Source: Aromatoleum toluclasticum ATCC 700605 (lineage in GTDB: Bacteria; Pseudomonadota; Gammaproteobacteria; Burkholderiales; Rhodocyclaceae). Taken from it: a stretch of 64,000 nucleotides of DNA. Under the pieces are notes generated by a model. That model did no database searches. It worked only from the letters and a program-made list of their open reading frames with translations, and was not told where the DNA came from. Positions 17,579-25,589 of this stretch are shown here, piece after piece. A program made the position numbers and the translations under genes. The stretch is taken from assembly GCF_000378245.1 (NCBI RefSeq), contig NZ_KB899514.1:1-64000 (forward strand). Reading direction: 5' to 3'. The first letter of the stretch is position 1; each line of letters opens with the position of its first letter.

Positions 17579-18358
17579 ATGCCCAGATTCGCTGCAAACC
17601 TGACGATGCTCTTCAATGAGCTCGCCTTCCTCGACCGCTTCGAGGCCGCCGCCGATGCCGGCTTCAAGGGCGTCGAATACCTCTTCCCCTACGCCTTCAA
17701 GAAGGACGAACTCGCCGAGAAGCTCGATCGCTACGGCCTCACGCAGGTGCTGCACAACCTGCCGGCCGGCAACTGGGACGCCGGCGAGCGCGGCATCGCC
17801 TGCGACCCGTCGCGCGTCGGCGAATTCCAGGACGGCGTCGGCCGTGCGATCGAGTATGCACAGGCGCTGGGCTGCGGGCAGGTCAACTGCCTTGCCGGCA
17901 AGACGCCCGCCGGCGTCGACGCGGGCCGCGTGCGCGAGACCTTCATCGAGAACCTGCGCTTCGCCGCGGGCGAGCTGAAGGAAGCGGGCATCCGCCTGCT
18001 GGTCGAGCCGATCAACACCTTCGACATCCCCGGCTTCTACCTCAACCGCACGGCGCAGGCGGCGGAGATCCTGGAGGCGGTGGGCTCGGACAACCTCTTC
18101 ATCCAGTACGACATCTACCACGCGCAGCGCATGGAAGGCGAACTGGCGAACACGATCAAGCGCTACCTGCCGCAGATCGCCCATATCCAGCTCGCCGACA
18201 ACCCGGGCCGCAACGAACCGGGCACGGGCGAGATCAACTGGCGCTACCTGTTCGATTTCATCGACCGCAGCGGCTACGAAGGCTGGATCGGCTGCGAATA
18301 CAAGCCGGCGACGACGACGCGCGAAGGATTGGGCTGGATCGAGGCGCTGACGCGCTGA
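17579..18358 (+). CDS. hyi: Hydroxypyruvate isomerase
   Basis: 259 aa AP-endonuclease-2/xylose isomerase-like TIM barrel interconverting hydroxypyruvate and tartronate semialdehyde. It begins MPRFAANLTMLFNELAFLDRFEAAADAGFKGVEYLFPY, typical for Hyi. Metal ligands are visible as Glu in LLVEPINTFDIPGFYL, Asp/His in QYDIYHAQRMEG, and Glu in IGCEYKP. The ATG at 17579 follows GGGAGAA. It sits between gcl and glxR, the standard order. Confidence 0.94.
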   Translation: MPRFAANLTMLFNELAFLDRFEAAADAGFKGVEYLFPYAFKKDELAEKLDRYGLTQVLHNLPAGNWDAGERGIACDPSRVGEFQDGVGRAIEYAQALGCGQVNCLAGKTPAGVDAGRVRETFIENLRFAAGELKEAGIRLLVEPINTFDIPGFYLNRTAQAAEILEAVGSDNLFIQYDIYHAQRMEGELANTIKRYLPQIAHIQLADNPGRNEPGTGEINWRYLFDFIDRSGYEGWIGCEYKPATTTREGLGWIEALTR

Positions 18359-18412
18359 GCGCCCCCGCCCCACAGAGACCACATCACATATAAAAGGAAA
18401 GGAGAAACCACC

Positions 18413-19297
18413 ATGGCAAACATCGGATTCATCGGACTCGGCATCATGGGCACGCCGATGGCCCAGCACCTCATCGACGGCGGCCACACGCTGTTCGTGA
18501 ACACCCACGGCAAGATGCCGCGCACGATCATCGACGCCGGCGCGACCGCCTGCGAGACCGCGCGCGAAGTCGCCGAAAAGTCGGACTTCATCATCCTGAT
18601 GGTGCCCGACACGCCCAACGTCGAAGAGGCGCTGTTCGCAGCCAATGGCGTCGCCGCAGGCCTCACTGCCGGCAAGATCGTCATCGACATGAGCTCGATC
18701 AGCCCGGTCGCGACGAAGGTCTTCGCGCAGAAGATCAACGATCTGGGCTGCGAATACCTCGACGCGCCGGTCTCCGGCGGCCAGGTCGGCGCGAAGGCCG
18801 GCACGCTGTCGATCATGGTCGGCGGCAAGCACTCGACCTTCGAGAAGGCGCTGCCGCTCTTCCAGCTGATGGGCAAGAACATCACGCTGGTCGGCAAGAA
18901 CGGCGATGGCCAGACCTGCAAGGTCGCCAACCAGATCATCGTCGCGCTGAACATCGAGGCGGTTGCCGAGGCGCTGCTGTTCGCGGCGAAGAACGGCGCC
19001 GACCCGGCCCGCGTGCGCGAGGCGCTGATGGGCGGCTTCGCTTCGTCGCGCATCCTCGAGGTGCACGGCGAGCGCATGATCAAGCGCAGCTTCGAGCCGG
19101 GCTTCCGCATCGAACTGCACCAGAAGGACTTGAACCTCGCACTGACCGTCGCGCGCCAGATCGGCATGTCGCTGCCGAACACCGCGACCGCGCAGGAACT
19201 GTTCAACGCCTGCGCCGCGCACGGCGGGGCCGGCCGCGACCACTCGGCGATGGTGCAGGCGCTGGAGAAGATGGCGAACTTCGAGATTGGGCAATGA
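18413..19297 (+). CDS. glxR: Tartronate semialdehyde reductase
   Basis: 294 aa beta-hydroxyacid dehydrogenase reducing tartronate semialdehyde to glycerate with NAD(P)H. N-terminal Rossmann motif GFIGLGIMGTPMAQHL, substrate-binding DAPVSGGQVGAKAGTLSIMVGG, and catalytic Lys in GQTCKVANQIIVALNIEAVAEAL. Belongs to the GarR/GlxR family. A GGAGAA ribosome site precedes the ATG. Confidence 0.94.
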   Translation: MANIGFIGLGIMGTPMAQHLIDGGHTLFVNTHGKMPRTIIDAGATACETAREVAEKSDFIILMVPDTPNVEEALFAANGVAAGLTAGKIVIDMSSISPVATKVFAQKINDLGCEYLDAPVSGGQVGAKAGTLSIMVGGKHSTFEKALPLFQLMGKNITLVGKNGDGQTCKVANQIIVALNIEAVAEALLFAAKNGADPARVREALMGGFASSRILEVHGERMIKRSFEPGFRIELHQKDLNLALTVARQIGMSLPNTATAQELFNACAAHGGAGRDHSAMVQALEKMANFEIGQ

Positions 19298-19318
19298 GCG
19301 ATCAGTAAGTCGCCCCAC

Positions 19319-19377
19319 CGTTCGGACCGAACCTGTCGAAGCCCTGCCAACGCCCTTGGACAGGCTCGGTCCGAACG
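19319..19377. repeat. Inverted repeat of the CCTGTCGAAG family, copy A
   Basis: Arms CGTTCGGACCGA-CCTGTC and GACAGGCTCGGTCCGAACG face each other around a short centre, in the gap between glxR and the glycerate kinase gene. A related but diverged copy lies at 59133-59217. Confidence 0.7.
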
Positions 19378-19572
19378 GCAATGTTCGATTGCCCAACTTT
19401 TCCCGCATGAGCCGCCGCCCGCTGGGGAATACGCGTAATACCGGATGTTCCCCGCACTGCGCTCGGAGGAACATCCCGTGGCGGCTTGCCGACAAATGCG
19501 AAAGTGCGCTGTCGAACGCGCTGAACGTGCTGCCGCCCGCCCCTGCCCTCCTTCCCCGATACGGATCCTGCC

Positions 19573-20841
19573 ATGAGCACTAAAACCGACATCCGCGCCC
19601 TGCTGCGACAGATGTTCACCGCGGCAGTGGACGCCGCCCAGCCCGAACACTGCATCCCGCGCCACCTGCCCGCGCCGCCGAAAGGGCGCACCATAGTCAT
19701 CGGCGCCGGCAAGGCCTCGGCTGCGATGGCGCAGGCATTCGAACGCAACTGGCCGGGGCCGCTCTCCGGTCTCGTCGTCACCCGTTACGGCTACGCCGTG
19801 CCCTGCGAGCGCATCACCATCGTCGAAGCGGCCCACCCCGTGCCCGATGCCGCCGGCCTCGCCGCGGCGCGCGCGATGCTGGAAACCGTGCAGGGCCTCA
19901 CCGCGGACGACCTCGTGATCTGCCTGATCTCGGGCGGAGGCTCGGCGCTGATGCCGCTGCCGGGAGAAGGCATCACGCTGGAGGACAAGCAGGCGATCAA
20001 CCGTGCGCTGCTGAAATCCGGTGCGACGATCTCGGAGATGAACTGCGTGCGCCGCCACCTCTCCGCGATCAAGGGCGGGCGGCTGGCCGCGGCCTGCCAT
20101 CCGGCGCGCGTCGTCAACCTGTTGATCTCGGACGTGCCCGGCGACAACCCGATCGACATCGCCTCCGGCCCCACCGTCGGCGACCCGACGAGCTGCGCCG
20201 ATGCGCTGGAGATCGTCGCGCGCTACGGCATCGATCTCCCGGCCGCGGCGCACGCGCTGCTCGAAAGCGGCGCGGGCGAATCGATCAAGCCGGGCGACGC
20301 GCGTCTCGCACGCGTGACCACCACACTCATCGCCACGCCGCAGATGGCGCTCGAAGCCGCGGCAAAGGTCGCCGCCTGCGCCGGGTTCACACCGGTGCTG
20401 CTCGGCGACAGCATCGAAGGCGAGGCGCGCGACGTCGGCAAGGTCATGGCCGGCATCGCATTGCAGGCGCGCCGCCACCGCCAGCCGGTCGCTGCCCCCT
20501 GCGTGCTGCTCTCGGGCGGCGAGACCACCGTGACCGTGCGCGGCAATGGCCGCGGCGGGCGCAACGTCGAGTTCCTGCTCTCGCTCGCGGTGGCGCTCGA
20601 CGGCGAACCGGGCGTGCATGCGGTCGCAGGCGACACCGACGGCGTGGACGGCCTCGAAGAGATCGCCGGTGCCTTCGTCACCCCCGACACCCTCGCGCGC
20701 GCCTGGGCGCAGGGCATCCGCCCGCGCGACAGCCTCGCGAACAACGACGGCCACGGCTTCTTCGAGGCGCTCGGCGACTCGCTCGTGACCGGGCCGACGC
20801 TCACCAACGTAAACGATTTCCGCGCCATCCTGGTGCTGTAA
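19573..20841 (+). CDS. ttuD: Glycerate 2-kinase (MOFRL family)
   Basis: 422 aa. Phosphorylates D-glycerate to 2-phosphoglycerate. N-terminal DUF4147 domain (VIGAGKASAAMAQAFE, VICLISGGGSALMPLPGEGITLEDKQAINRALLKSGATISEMNCVRRHLSAIKGGRLA) and C-terminal MOFRL domain (CVLLSGGETTVTVRGNGRGGRNVEFLLS...AGDTDGVDG). This is the TtuD/GckA type, distinct from GlxK. It feeds the pyruvate kinase gene downstream via enolase. Confidence 0.93.
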   Translation: MSTKTDIRALLRQMFTAAVDAAQPEHCIPRHLPAPPKGRTIVIGAGKASAAMAQAFERNWPGPLSGLVVTRYGYAVPCERITIVEAAHPVPDAAGLAAARAMLETVQGLTADDLVICLISGGGSALMPLPGEGITLEDKQAINRALLKSGATISEMNCVRRHLSAIKGGRLAAACHPARVVNLLISDVPGDNPIDIASGPTVGDPTSCADALEIVARYGIDLPAAAHALLESGAGESIKPGDARLARVTTTLIATPQMALEAAAKVAACAGFTPVLLGDSIEGEARDVGKVMAGIALQARRHRQPVAAPCVLLSGGETTVTVRGNGRGGRNVEFLLSLAVALDGEPGVHAVAGDTDGVDGLEEIAGAFVTPDTLARAWAQGIRPRDSLANNDGHGFFEALGDSLVTGPTLTNVNDFRAILVL

Positions 20842-20850
20842 ACCACCGTC

Positions 20851-20890
20851 CCCGCAGGGCGGGAGGAGCCGAAGGCGCATCCCGCCGCGC
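20851..20890. repeat. REP-like palindrome, copy 2
   Basis: CGCAGGGCGGGAGGAGCCGA then GGCGCATCCCGCCGCGCG: the same element as at 17496 with two inserted bases. It lies between the glycerate kinase and glcG-like genes. Confidence 0.7.
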
Positions 20891-20929
20891 GATTCGATCG
20901 ACACACTGAACAAACACAGGAGAACACTC

Positions 20930-21328
20930 ATGAAAACCATCAAGGCCCTCACCCTCGACGACGTCAAGCGCATCGCCGCCGCCGCCGAAGCCGAAGCGCT
21001 CCGCAACGGCTGGGCCGTGACGATCGCCGTGTGCGACGCTGGCGGCCACGCGCTGTGGCTGCAGCGCCTGGACGGCGCCCCGCTCTCGAGCTCGCTGATC
21101 GCACCGGAAAAAGCGCGCACCAGCGTGATGGCGGGCAAGCCGAGCAAGGCGCTGGAGGATATGATCAACGGTGGCCGCTATGCCGCGCTGGCGATGCCGG
21201 TCGTGCCGCTGGAAGGCGGCGAACCGATCATCATCGACGGCGCCGTGATCGGCGCGGTCGGGGTATCGGGCGTCAAGGCCTCCGACGACGCGCAGATCGC
21301 CCGCGCAGGCATCGCTGCCGTCGTCTGA
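20930..21328 (+). CDS. glcG: GlcG/HbpS-family protein
   Basis: 132 aa single-domain protein of the GlcG/HbpS (DUF336) family: LDDVKRIAAAAEAEALRNGWAVTIAVCDAGGHALWLQRLDGAPLSSSLIAPEKARTS, and GGEPIIIDGAVIGAVGVSGVKASDDAQIARAGIAAV. The family accompanies glycolate (glc) operons and includes haem-binding HbpS. Its molecular role here is unproven; position supports a link to glycolate/glyoxylate use. Confidence 0.85.
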   Translation: MKTIKALTLDDVKRIAAAAEAEALRNGWAVTIAVCDAGGHALWLQRLDGAPLSSSLIAPEKARTSVMAGKPSKALEDMINGGRYAALAMPVVPLEGGEPIIIDGAVIGAVGVSGVKASDDAQIARAGIAAVV

Positions 21329-21339
21329 CCGGACAATGA

Positions 21340-21434
21340 ACGCAGGGCGGGAAGCGAAGCGCATCCCGCCAGTCCCAACGGCCGGAAATGCCGCAACCGC
21401 CGCGTGGCGGGATGCGCTTCGCTCCTCCCGCCCT
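21340..21434. repeat. Pair of REP-like palindromes in inverted order (copies 3 and 4)
   Basis: Copy 3 (about 21340-21370) reads CGCAGGGCGGGAAGCGAAGC then GCATCCCGCC; copy 4 (about 21402-21434) is the reverse complement (GGCGGGATGCGCTTCGCTCC then TCCCGCC). Together they form a large BIME-like cruciform just before pyruvate kinase. Confidence 0.75.
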
Positions 21435-21475
21435 ACGAATCGATTCGAGCACCACAGAACAACGAGGAGACACCC

Positions 21476-22894
21476 ATGAGACGCCACCGCCAGTCGCGCA
21501 TCCTCGCGACGCTCGGCCCGTCGAGCTCCACGCCCGAGCGCATCCGCGCGCTCGTCGACGCTGGCGCCGACGTGTTCCGCCTGAACTTCAGCCACGGCAC
21601 CCACGCCGACCACGCAGAGCGTTTGCGCCAGATCCGCGAGATCGAACGCGAGGTCGGCCGCCCGATCGGCATCCTGATGGACCTGCAGGGGCCGAAGCTG
21701 CGCATCGGCAAGCTCGCCGAAGGCAAGGTCATGCTCGCGGCAGGCAGCCGCTTCCGCCTCGACCTCGACCCGGCCGAGGGCGACGCCACGCGCGCCAGCC
21801 TGCCCCACCCCGAGATCTTCGCCGCGCTCGAGACCGGCACCGAGCTGCTGCTCGACGACGGCAAGCTGCGCCTGCGCGTGGATGCCTTCGGACCCGATTT
21901 CGCCGACACCACCGTACTCGTCGGCGGCGCGCTGTCCGACCGCAAGGGCGTGAATGTGCCCGGCGTCGTGCTGCCGATCTCGCCGCTGACGCCCAAGGAC
22001 CTCGCCGACCTCGACTACGGCCTGTCGCTGGGCGTCGACTGGGTCGCGCTGTCCTTCGTGCAGCGCCCCGAGGACGTCCGCGAGGCACGCGAGATCGTCG
22101 GCGACCGCGCGTGGATCATGGCCAAGCTGGAAAAGCCCGCCGCGATCGAGCGCCTGGACGAGATCGTCGCGCTGGCCGACGGTGTCATGGTCGCGCGCGG
22201 CGACCTCGGCGTCGAACTGCCGCCGCAGCAAGTGCCCATCCTGCAGAAACGCATCGTCCGCGCCGCCCGCGCCGCCGGCAAACCGGTCGTCGTCGCGACG
22301 CAGATGCTCGAATCGATGATCAGCTCGCCCGTGCCTACCCGCGCCGAAGCCTCCGACGTCGCCACGGCGATCTACGACGGCGCCGACGCGGTGATGCTGT
22401 CCGCCGAATCCGCATCCGGCCAGTATCCGGTCGAGGCGGTCACGATCATGGATCGCATCATCACCCAGGTCGAACAGGATCCCGAGTGGCGCACCGGGCT
22501 CGCAGCGAGCCACACGCCCGCGCAAGCGAACACCCCGGACGCCATCTGCGGCGCACTGCGCGGCATCACCGCGCTGCTCGCCCCGGCGGCGACGGTCGCC
22601 TATTCCAGCAGCGGCTTCAGCTGCCTGCGTGCGAGCCGCGAGCGCCCGGGCACGCCTATCCTCGGTCTCACGCCGCATCTCGCCACCGCCCGCCGCCTCG
22701 CGCTGGTGTGGGGCGTGCATCCGGTGCCCTTCGAGGACGTGCATGACGTCGGCGAAATGGTGCAGCACGCCAGCGCCGCCGTGGTCACGCACGGCTTCGC
22801 GCAGCCCGGCGACGACGTCGTGATCATCGCCGGGTTGCCCTTCGGCCGCAGCGGCAGCACCAACCTGCTGCATGTCGTGAAGATTCCGAAGTAA
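21476..22894 (+). CDS. pyk: Pyruvate kinase
   Basis: 472 aa. Makes pyruvate and ATP from phosphoenolpyruvate. Motifs: RRHRQSRILATLGPSSSTPERIRALVDAGADVFRLNFSHGTHADH; catalytic Lys in IMAKLEKPAAIERLDEI; active-site block VMVARGDLGVELPPQQVPILQK; and the Mg/K signature VVATQMLESMISSPVPTRAEASDVATAIYDGADAVMLSAESA. ATG 21476 follows GAGGAGA. As the last enzyme of the operon it takes glycerate-derived carbon to pyruvate. A dedicated copy in a glyoxylate operon is a known arrangement. Confidence 0.96.
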   Translation: MRRHRQSRILATLGPSSSTPERIRALVDAGADVFRLNFSHGTHADHAERLRQIREIEREVGRPIGILMDLQGPKLRIGKLAEGKVMLAAGSRFRLDLDPAEGDATRASLPHPEIFAALETGTELLLDDGKLRLRVDAFGPDFADTTVLVGGALSDRKGVNVPGVVLPISPLTPKDLADLDYGLSLGVDWVALSFVQRPEDVREAREIVGDRAWIMAKLEKPAAIERLDEIVALADGVMVARGDLGVELPPQQVPILQKRIVRAARAAGKPVVVATQMLESMISSPVPTRAEASDVATAIYDGADAVMLSAESASGQYPVEAVTIMDRIITQVEQDPEWRTGLAASHTPAQANTPDAICGALRGITALLAPAATVAYSSSGFSCLRASRERPGTPILGLTPHLATARRLALVWGVHPVPFEDVHDVGEMVQHASAAVVTHGFAQPGDDVVIIAGLPFGRSGSTNLLHVVKIPK

Positions 22895-22903
22895 GCCCGT
22901 CCG

Positions 22904-22932
22904 GCAGGCCGTTCCACACCGGGACGGCCTGC
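22904..22932 (+). terminator. Hairpin after pyk
   Basis: GCAGGCCGT and ACGGCCTGC form a perfect 9-bp stem around an 11-base loop, 10 bases after the pyk stop. It ends the glyoxylate operon. Confidence 0.6.
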
Positions 22933-22997
22933 AAATGCGTCGCATTTCGACTACATCGATAGGAGGGCACTACGCCCGATCCTACAAGGAGAAGTCG

Positions 22998-23387
22998 ATG
23001 AAAGACGCAACCGTGCTCGTTGCACGCATTCTTCTCGCGTTCATGTTCATCATCGCCGGCTGGGGCAAACTCGGCGCCGGCTACGCGGGCACACAGCAGT
23101 ACATGGCCTCGATGGGCGTCAGCGGCGCCCTGCTGCCGCTCGTGATCTTCGCCGAGCTCGGCGGCGGTCTCGGTGTGCTCTTCGGCGCCCTGACGCGCCT
23201 CGCGGCCGCCGGGCTTGCTGCGTTCTGCATCCTCAGCGCGATCTTCTTCCACACCAACTTCGCCGACCAGACGCAGTCCATCATGTTCATGAAGAACTTC
23301 GCGATCGCGGGCGGGATGCTGGTGCTGGCCGTGCATGGCGCAGGCGCCTGGAGCCTCGACGCGTGGTGGCAAGCGCGCAGGAGCTGA
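22998..23387 (+). CDS. DoxX-family membrane protein
   Basis: 129 aa with four hydrophobic helices. Signature LVARILLAFMFIIAGWGKLGAGYAGTQQYMASMGVSGALLPLVIFAELGGGLGVLFGALTRLAAAGLAAFCI is typical of DoxX/DoxD-like quinone-linked inner-membrane proteins (MhqP/CatD group). The ATG at 22998 follows AAGGAGAAG. Often a stress- or quinone-response gene; the substrate is not known. Confidence 0.88.
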   Translation: MKDATVLVARILLAFMFIIAGWGKLGAGYAGTQQYMASMGVSGALLPLVIFAELGGGLGVLFGALTRLAAAGLAAFCILSAIFFHTNFADQTQSIMFMKNFAIAGGMLVLAVHGAGAWSLDAWWQARRS

Positions 23388-23479
23388 ACCGGTGGGGCGG
23401 CGCCACGGCCACGCGACCGGCGACACGGATCGCGCTCGGCTGAACGTCGGGTCGAGACGCGATCGCCCCGCCCGCCTCT

Positions 23480-24043
23480 TCAGTTGAAACCGGGCTCGAA
23501 ATCCGCGGACGCAGCCTCGCCCGCCCCGATCGGCGGCCGCGCCTGCACCGCGGCGAGAATCCCCGCCAGGATCTCCGCCGGCGGCGGCGGACAGCCCGGC
23601 ACCGTCACGTCCACCGGGATCACGTTAGCCACGCCGCCGCAGCTCGCGTAGCTCTCGCCGAAGATCCCGCCGCTGCAGCCGCAATCCCCCACCGCGACGA
23701 CGAGCTTGGGCGCCGGCGTCGCGTCGTAGGTGCGCCGCAGCGCGACTTCCATGTGGCGCGACACCGGCCCGGTCACCAGCAGCATGTCGGCATGGCGCGG
23801 GCTGGCGACGAAGCGGATGCCGAGGCCCTCGATGTTGTAGTAGGGGTTGTTCAGCGCATTGATCTCGAGATCGCAGCCGTTGCACGACCCGGCATCGACG
23901 TGCCGGATCGCCAGCGCGCGGCCGAGGATCGCGAGGAGGTCCGCGTGGATCGCGTGTGCGGCACGGTGCGCGCCCTCCAGCGGTTCGGGCGGCGGCTCGG
24001 TGACACGGCCGCGGCGGGCGATGTACTTCAGGATGTGCCACAT
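23480..24043 (-). CDS. hyfI: Hyf/NuoB-like small subunit of an Ehr complex
   Basis: 187 aa. Equivalent to HyfI/HycG and NuoB. It keeps all four cysteines for the proximal [4Fe-4S] cluster: Cys54 and Cys57 (SCNGCDLE), Cys121 (GDCGC) and Cys151 (PGCPPPP). The ATG at 24043 overlaps the TAA stop of the large-subunit gene by one base, so the two are translationally coupled; the longer frame upstream is a shadow. Last gene of the complex operon. Confidence 0.92.
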   Translation of the reverse strand: MWHILKYIARRGRVTEPPPEPLEGAHRAAHAIHADLLAILGRALAIRHVDAGSCNGCDLEINALNNPYYNIEGLGIRFVASPRHADMLLVTGPVSRHMEVALRRTYDATPAPKLVVAVGDCGCSGGIFGESYASCGGVANVIPVDVTVPGCPPPPAEILAGILAAVQARPPIGAGEAASADFEPGFN

Positions 24044-25587
24044 TACAGATCCTGCCCCGAGTAGCTCAGATTGAAGGACTTGTTGATCAGCGGGAAGTCG
24101 GGAACGATGTTGCCGATGATCGCGTGCTCCAGCACCGGCCAGTTCTGCCACGACGGATCGTGGCAATGGCAGCGTGCGATGCGCCCCTGCGCGTTGGTCT
24201 CCAGCGCGACGAACACTTCGCCGCGCCAGCCTTCGATCCAGCCGGCGCCGACACCGTCCCGCACGACGAGGACCGGCTCATGCACCGCCCCGCCCGGCAG
24301 ACCGGCGACGAGCGCGTCGATCATCCGCAGCGACGCGAAGCACTCCTCGAAGCGCATCGCGACGCGGGCCGCGACGTCGCCGTTGCGATGCGTGCAGGCC
24401 GTGACCGCGAGACCGTCGTAGGGCGGCCACGGAAAGTCCGCCCGCAGGTCGGCTGTCTGCCCGCTCGCCCGTCCCGCTAGCCCCGTCAGGCCCAGGCGCT
24501 GCGCGAGCTCCGGCGTGACGCGGCCGGTCGTGACGAGCCGGTCCTGCAAGCCGGCGTGTTCGTCGTAGATGTCCTTCAGCTCGGCGACCTCGCGCGCGAT
24601 CGCCGTCACCTGGCGGCGCAGCTTCACGCAAGCGTCCGCATCGAGGTCGCGCGCGACCCCGCCGGGACGGACGCAATCCATCAGCAGGCGATGGCCGAAG
24701 CACTCGCGGTTCAATCGCAGCCAGTCCTCGCGCAGACGCGAAAACTGCGCGAGGGCGAAGCCGAACGCCGCGTCGTTGCCGAGTGCGCCGAGGTCGCCGA
24801 GATGGTTCGCGACGCGCTCGCGTTCGAGCAGCAGCGCGCGCAGCCACGCCGCGCGCTGGGGCGCCTTCACGCCGGCGAGCGATTCCGTCGCCATCGCGTA
24901 GGCCCACGCATACGCAACGGTGCTGTCGCCCGACACCCGCCCGGCCAGCCGCGCGCCCTCGTCCGTGTCCATGCCCATGAAGCGGCGCTCGATGCCCTTG
25001 TGCTTGTAGCCGAGCCGCTCCTCGAGCCGCAGCACCTTCTCGCCCACCACCGAAAAGCGGAAGTGCCCCGGTTCGATCGTGCCGGCGTGCACCGGCCCGA
25101 CCGCGATCTCATGCACGCCGTCGCCGTCGACAAGGACGAAGGGGTAGGCATCGGCCTGCGGCTCGAAGTGCTCCTGGCCAGTGTTCCCGATGCGCAGCGG
25201 GAAATAGTCCGCCGGCCACGCGCCGTGACGCAGCCACGGGCGGTCGTCGGCTGCATCCTCGGCCTCGATGCCGACCAGGTCGCGCGCGGCGCGCTGCATG
25301 CGGATCGCCGCAGGGAAGAAGCGCGAGATGTCCGGGTAGGCGGGTTTCGCCGCATCCAGCCCGAGCTTCGCCCACAGCAGCCCGTCCGCTGTCGCATACG
25401 CCGCCGACACCGCGAAACCGTCGCCGGTGGCACGCTCGTCGCTGCCCCACAGGCTCACGAGCCGCCCCCTGGCCTCCGCCACGGCCAGCGCGAGCGCGCT
25501 CCACTGCGCGGCATGCACCCGCGCGCCGAAGATCGGCAAGGGCGCATCGAGTCGGTCGAAGCGGCAATCGAGTCCGAAAAACTCCAT
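24043..25587 (-). CDS. hyfG: Hyf-like large subunit (NuoCD-type) without nickel-iron ligands
   Basis: 514 aa. The N-terminal ~150 residues resemble the NuoC / 30 kDa domain and the rest the NuoD / [NiFe] large subunit (GPVHAGTIEPGHFRF, HKGIERRF). Where hydrogenases have RVCGIC, this protein reads RVSGDS (217-222); where they have DPCxxC it reads DPSWQN (477-482). All four metal cysteines are therefore absent and it cannot bind an NiFe centre. This defines an energy-converting-hydrogenase-related (Ehr) complex, not a hydrogenase. Start ATG 25587 overlaps the region of the HyfF stop. Confidence 0.92.
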   Translation of the reverse strand: MEFFGLDCRFDRLDAPLPIFGARVHAAQWSALALAVAEARGRLVSLWGSDERATGDGFAVSAAYATADGLLWAKLGLDAAKPAYPDISRFFPAAIRMQRAARDLVGIEAEDAADDRPWLRHGAWPADYFPLRIGNTGQEHFEPQADAYPFVLVDGDGVHEIAVGPVHAGTIEPGHFRFSVVGEKVLRLEERLGYKHKGIERRFMGMDTDEGARLAGRVSGDSTVAYAWAYAMATESLAGVKAPQRAAWLRALLLERERVANHLGDLGALGNDAAFGFALAQFSRLREDWLRLNRECFGHRLLMDCVRPGGVARDLDADACVKLRRQVTAIAREVAELKDIYDEHAGLQDRLVTTGRVTPELAQRLGLTGLAGRASGQTADLRADFPWPPYDGLAVTACTHRNGDVAARVAMRFEECFASLRMIDALVAGLPGGAVHEPVLVVRDGVGAGWIEGWRGEVFVALETNAQGRIARCHCHDPSWQNWPVLEHAIIGNIVPDFPLINKSFNLSYSGQDL

Positions 25588-25589
25588 GC

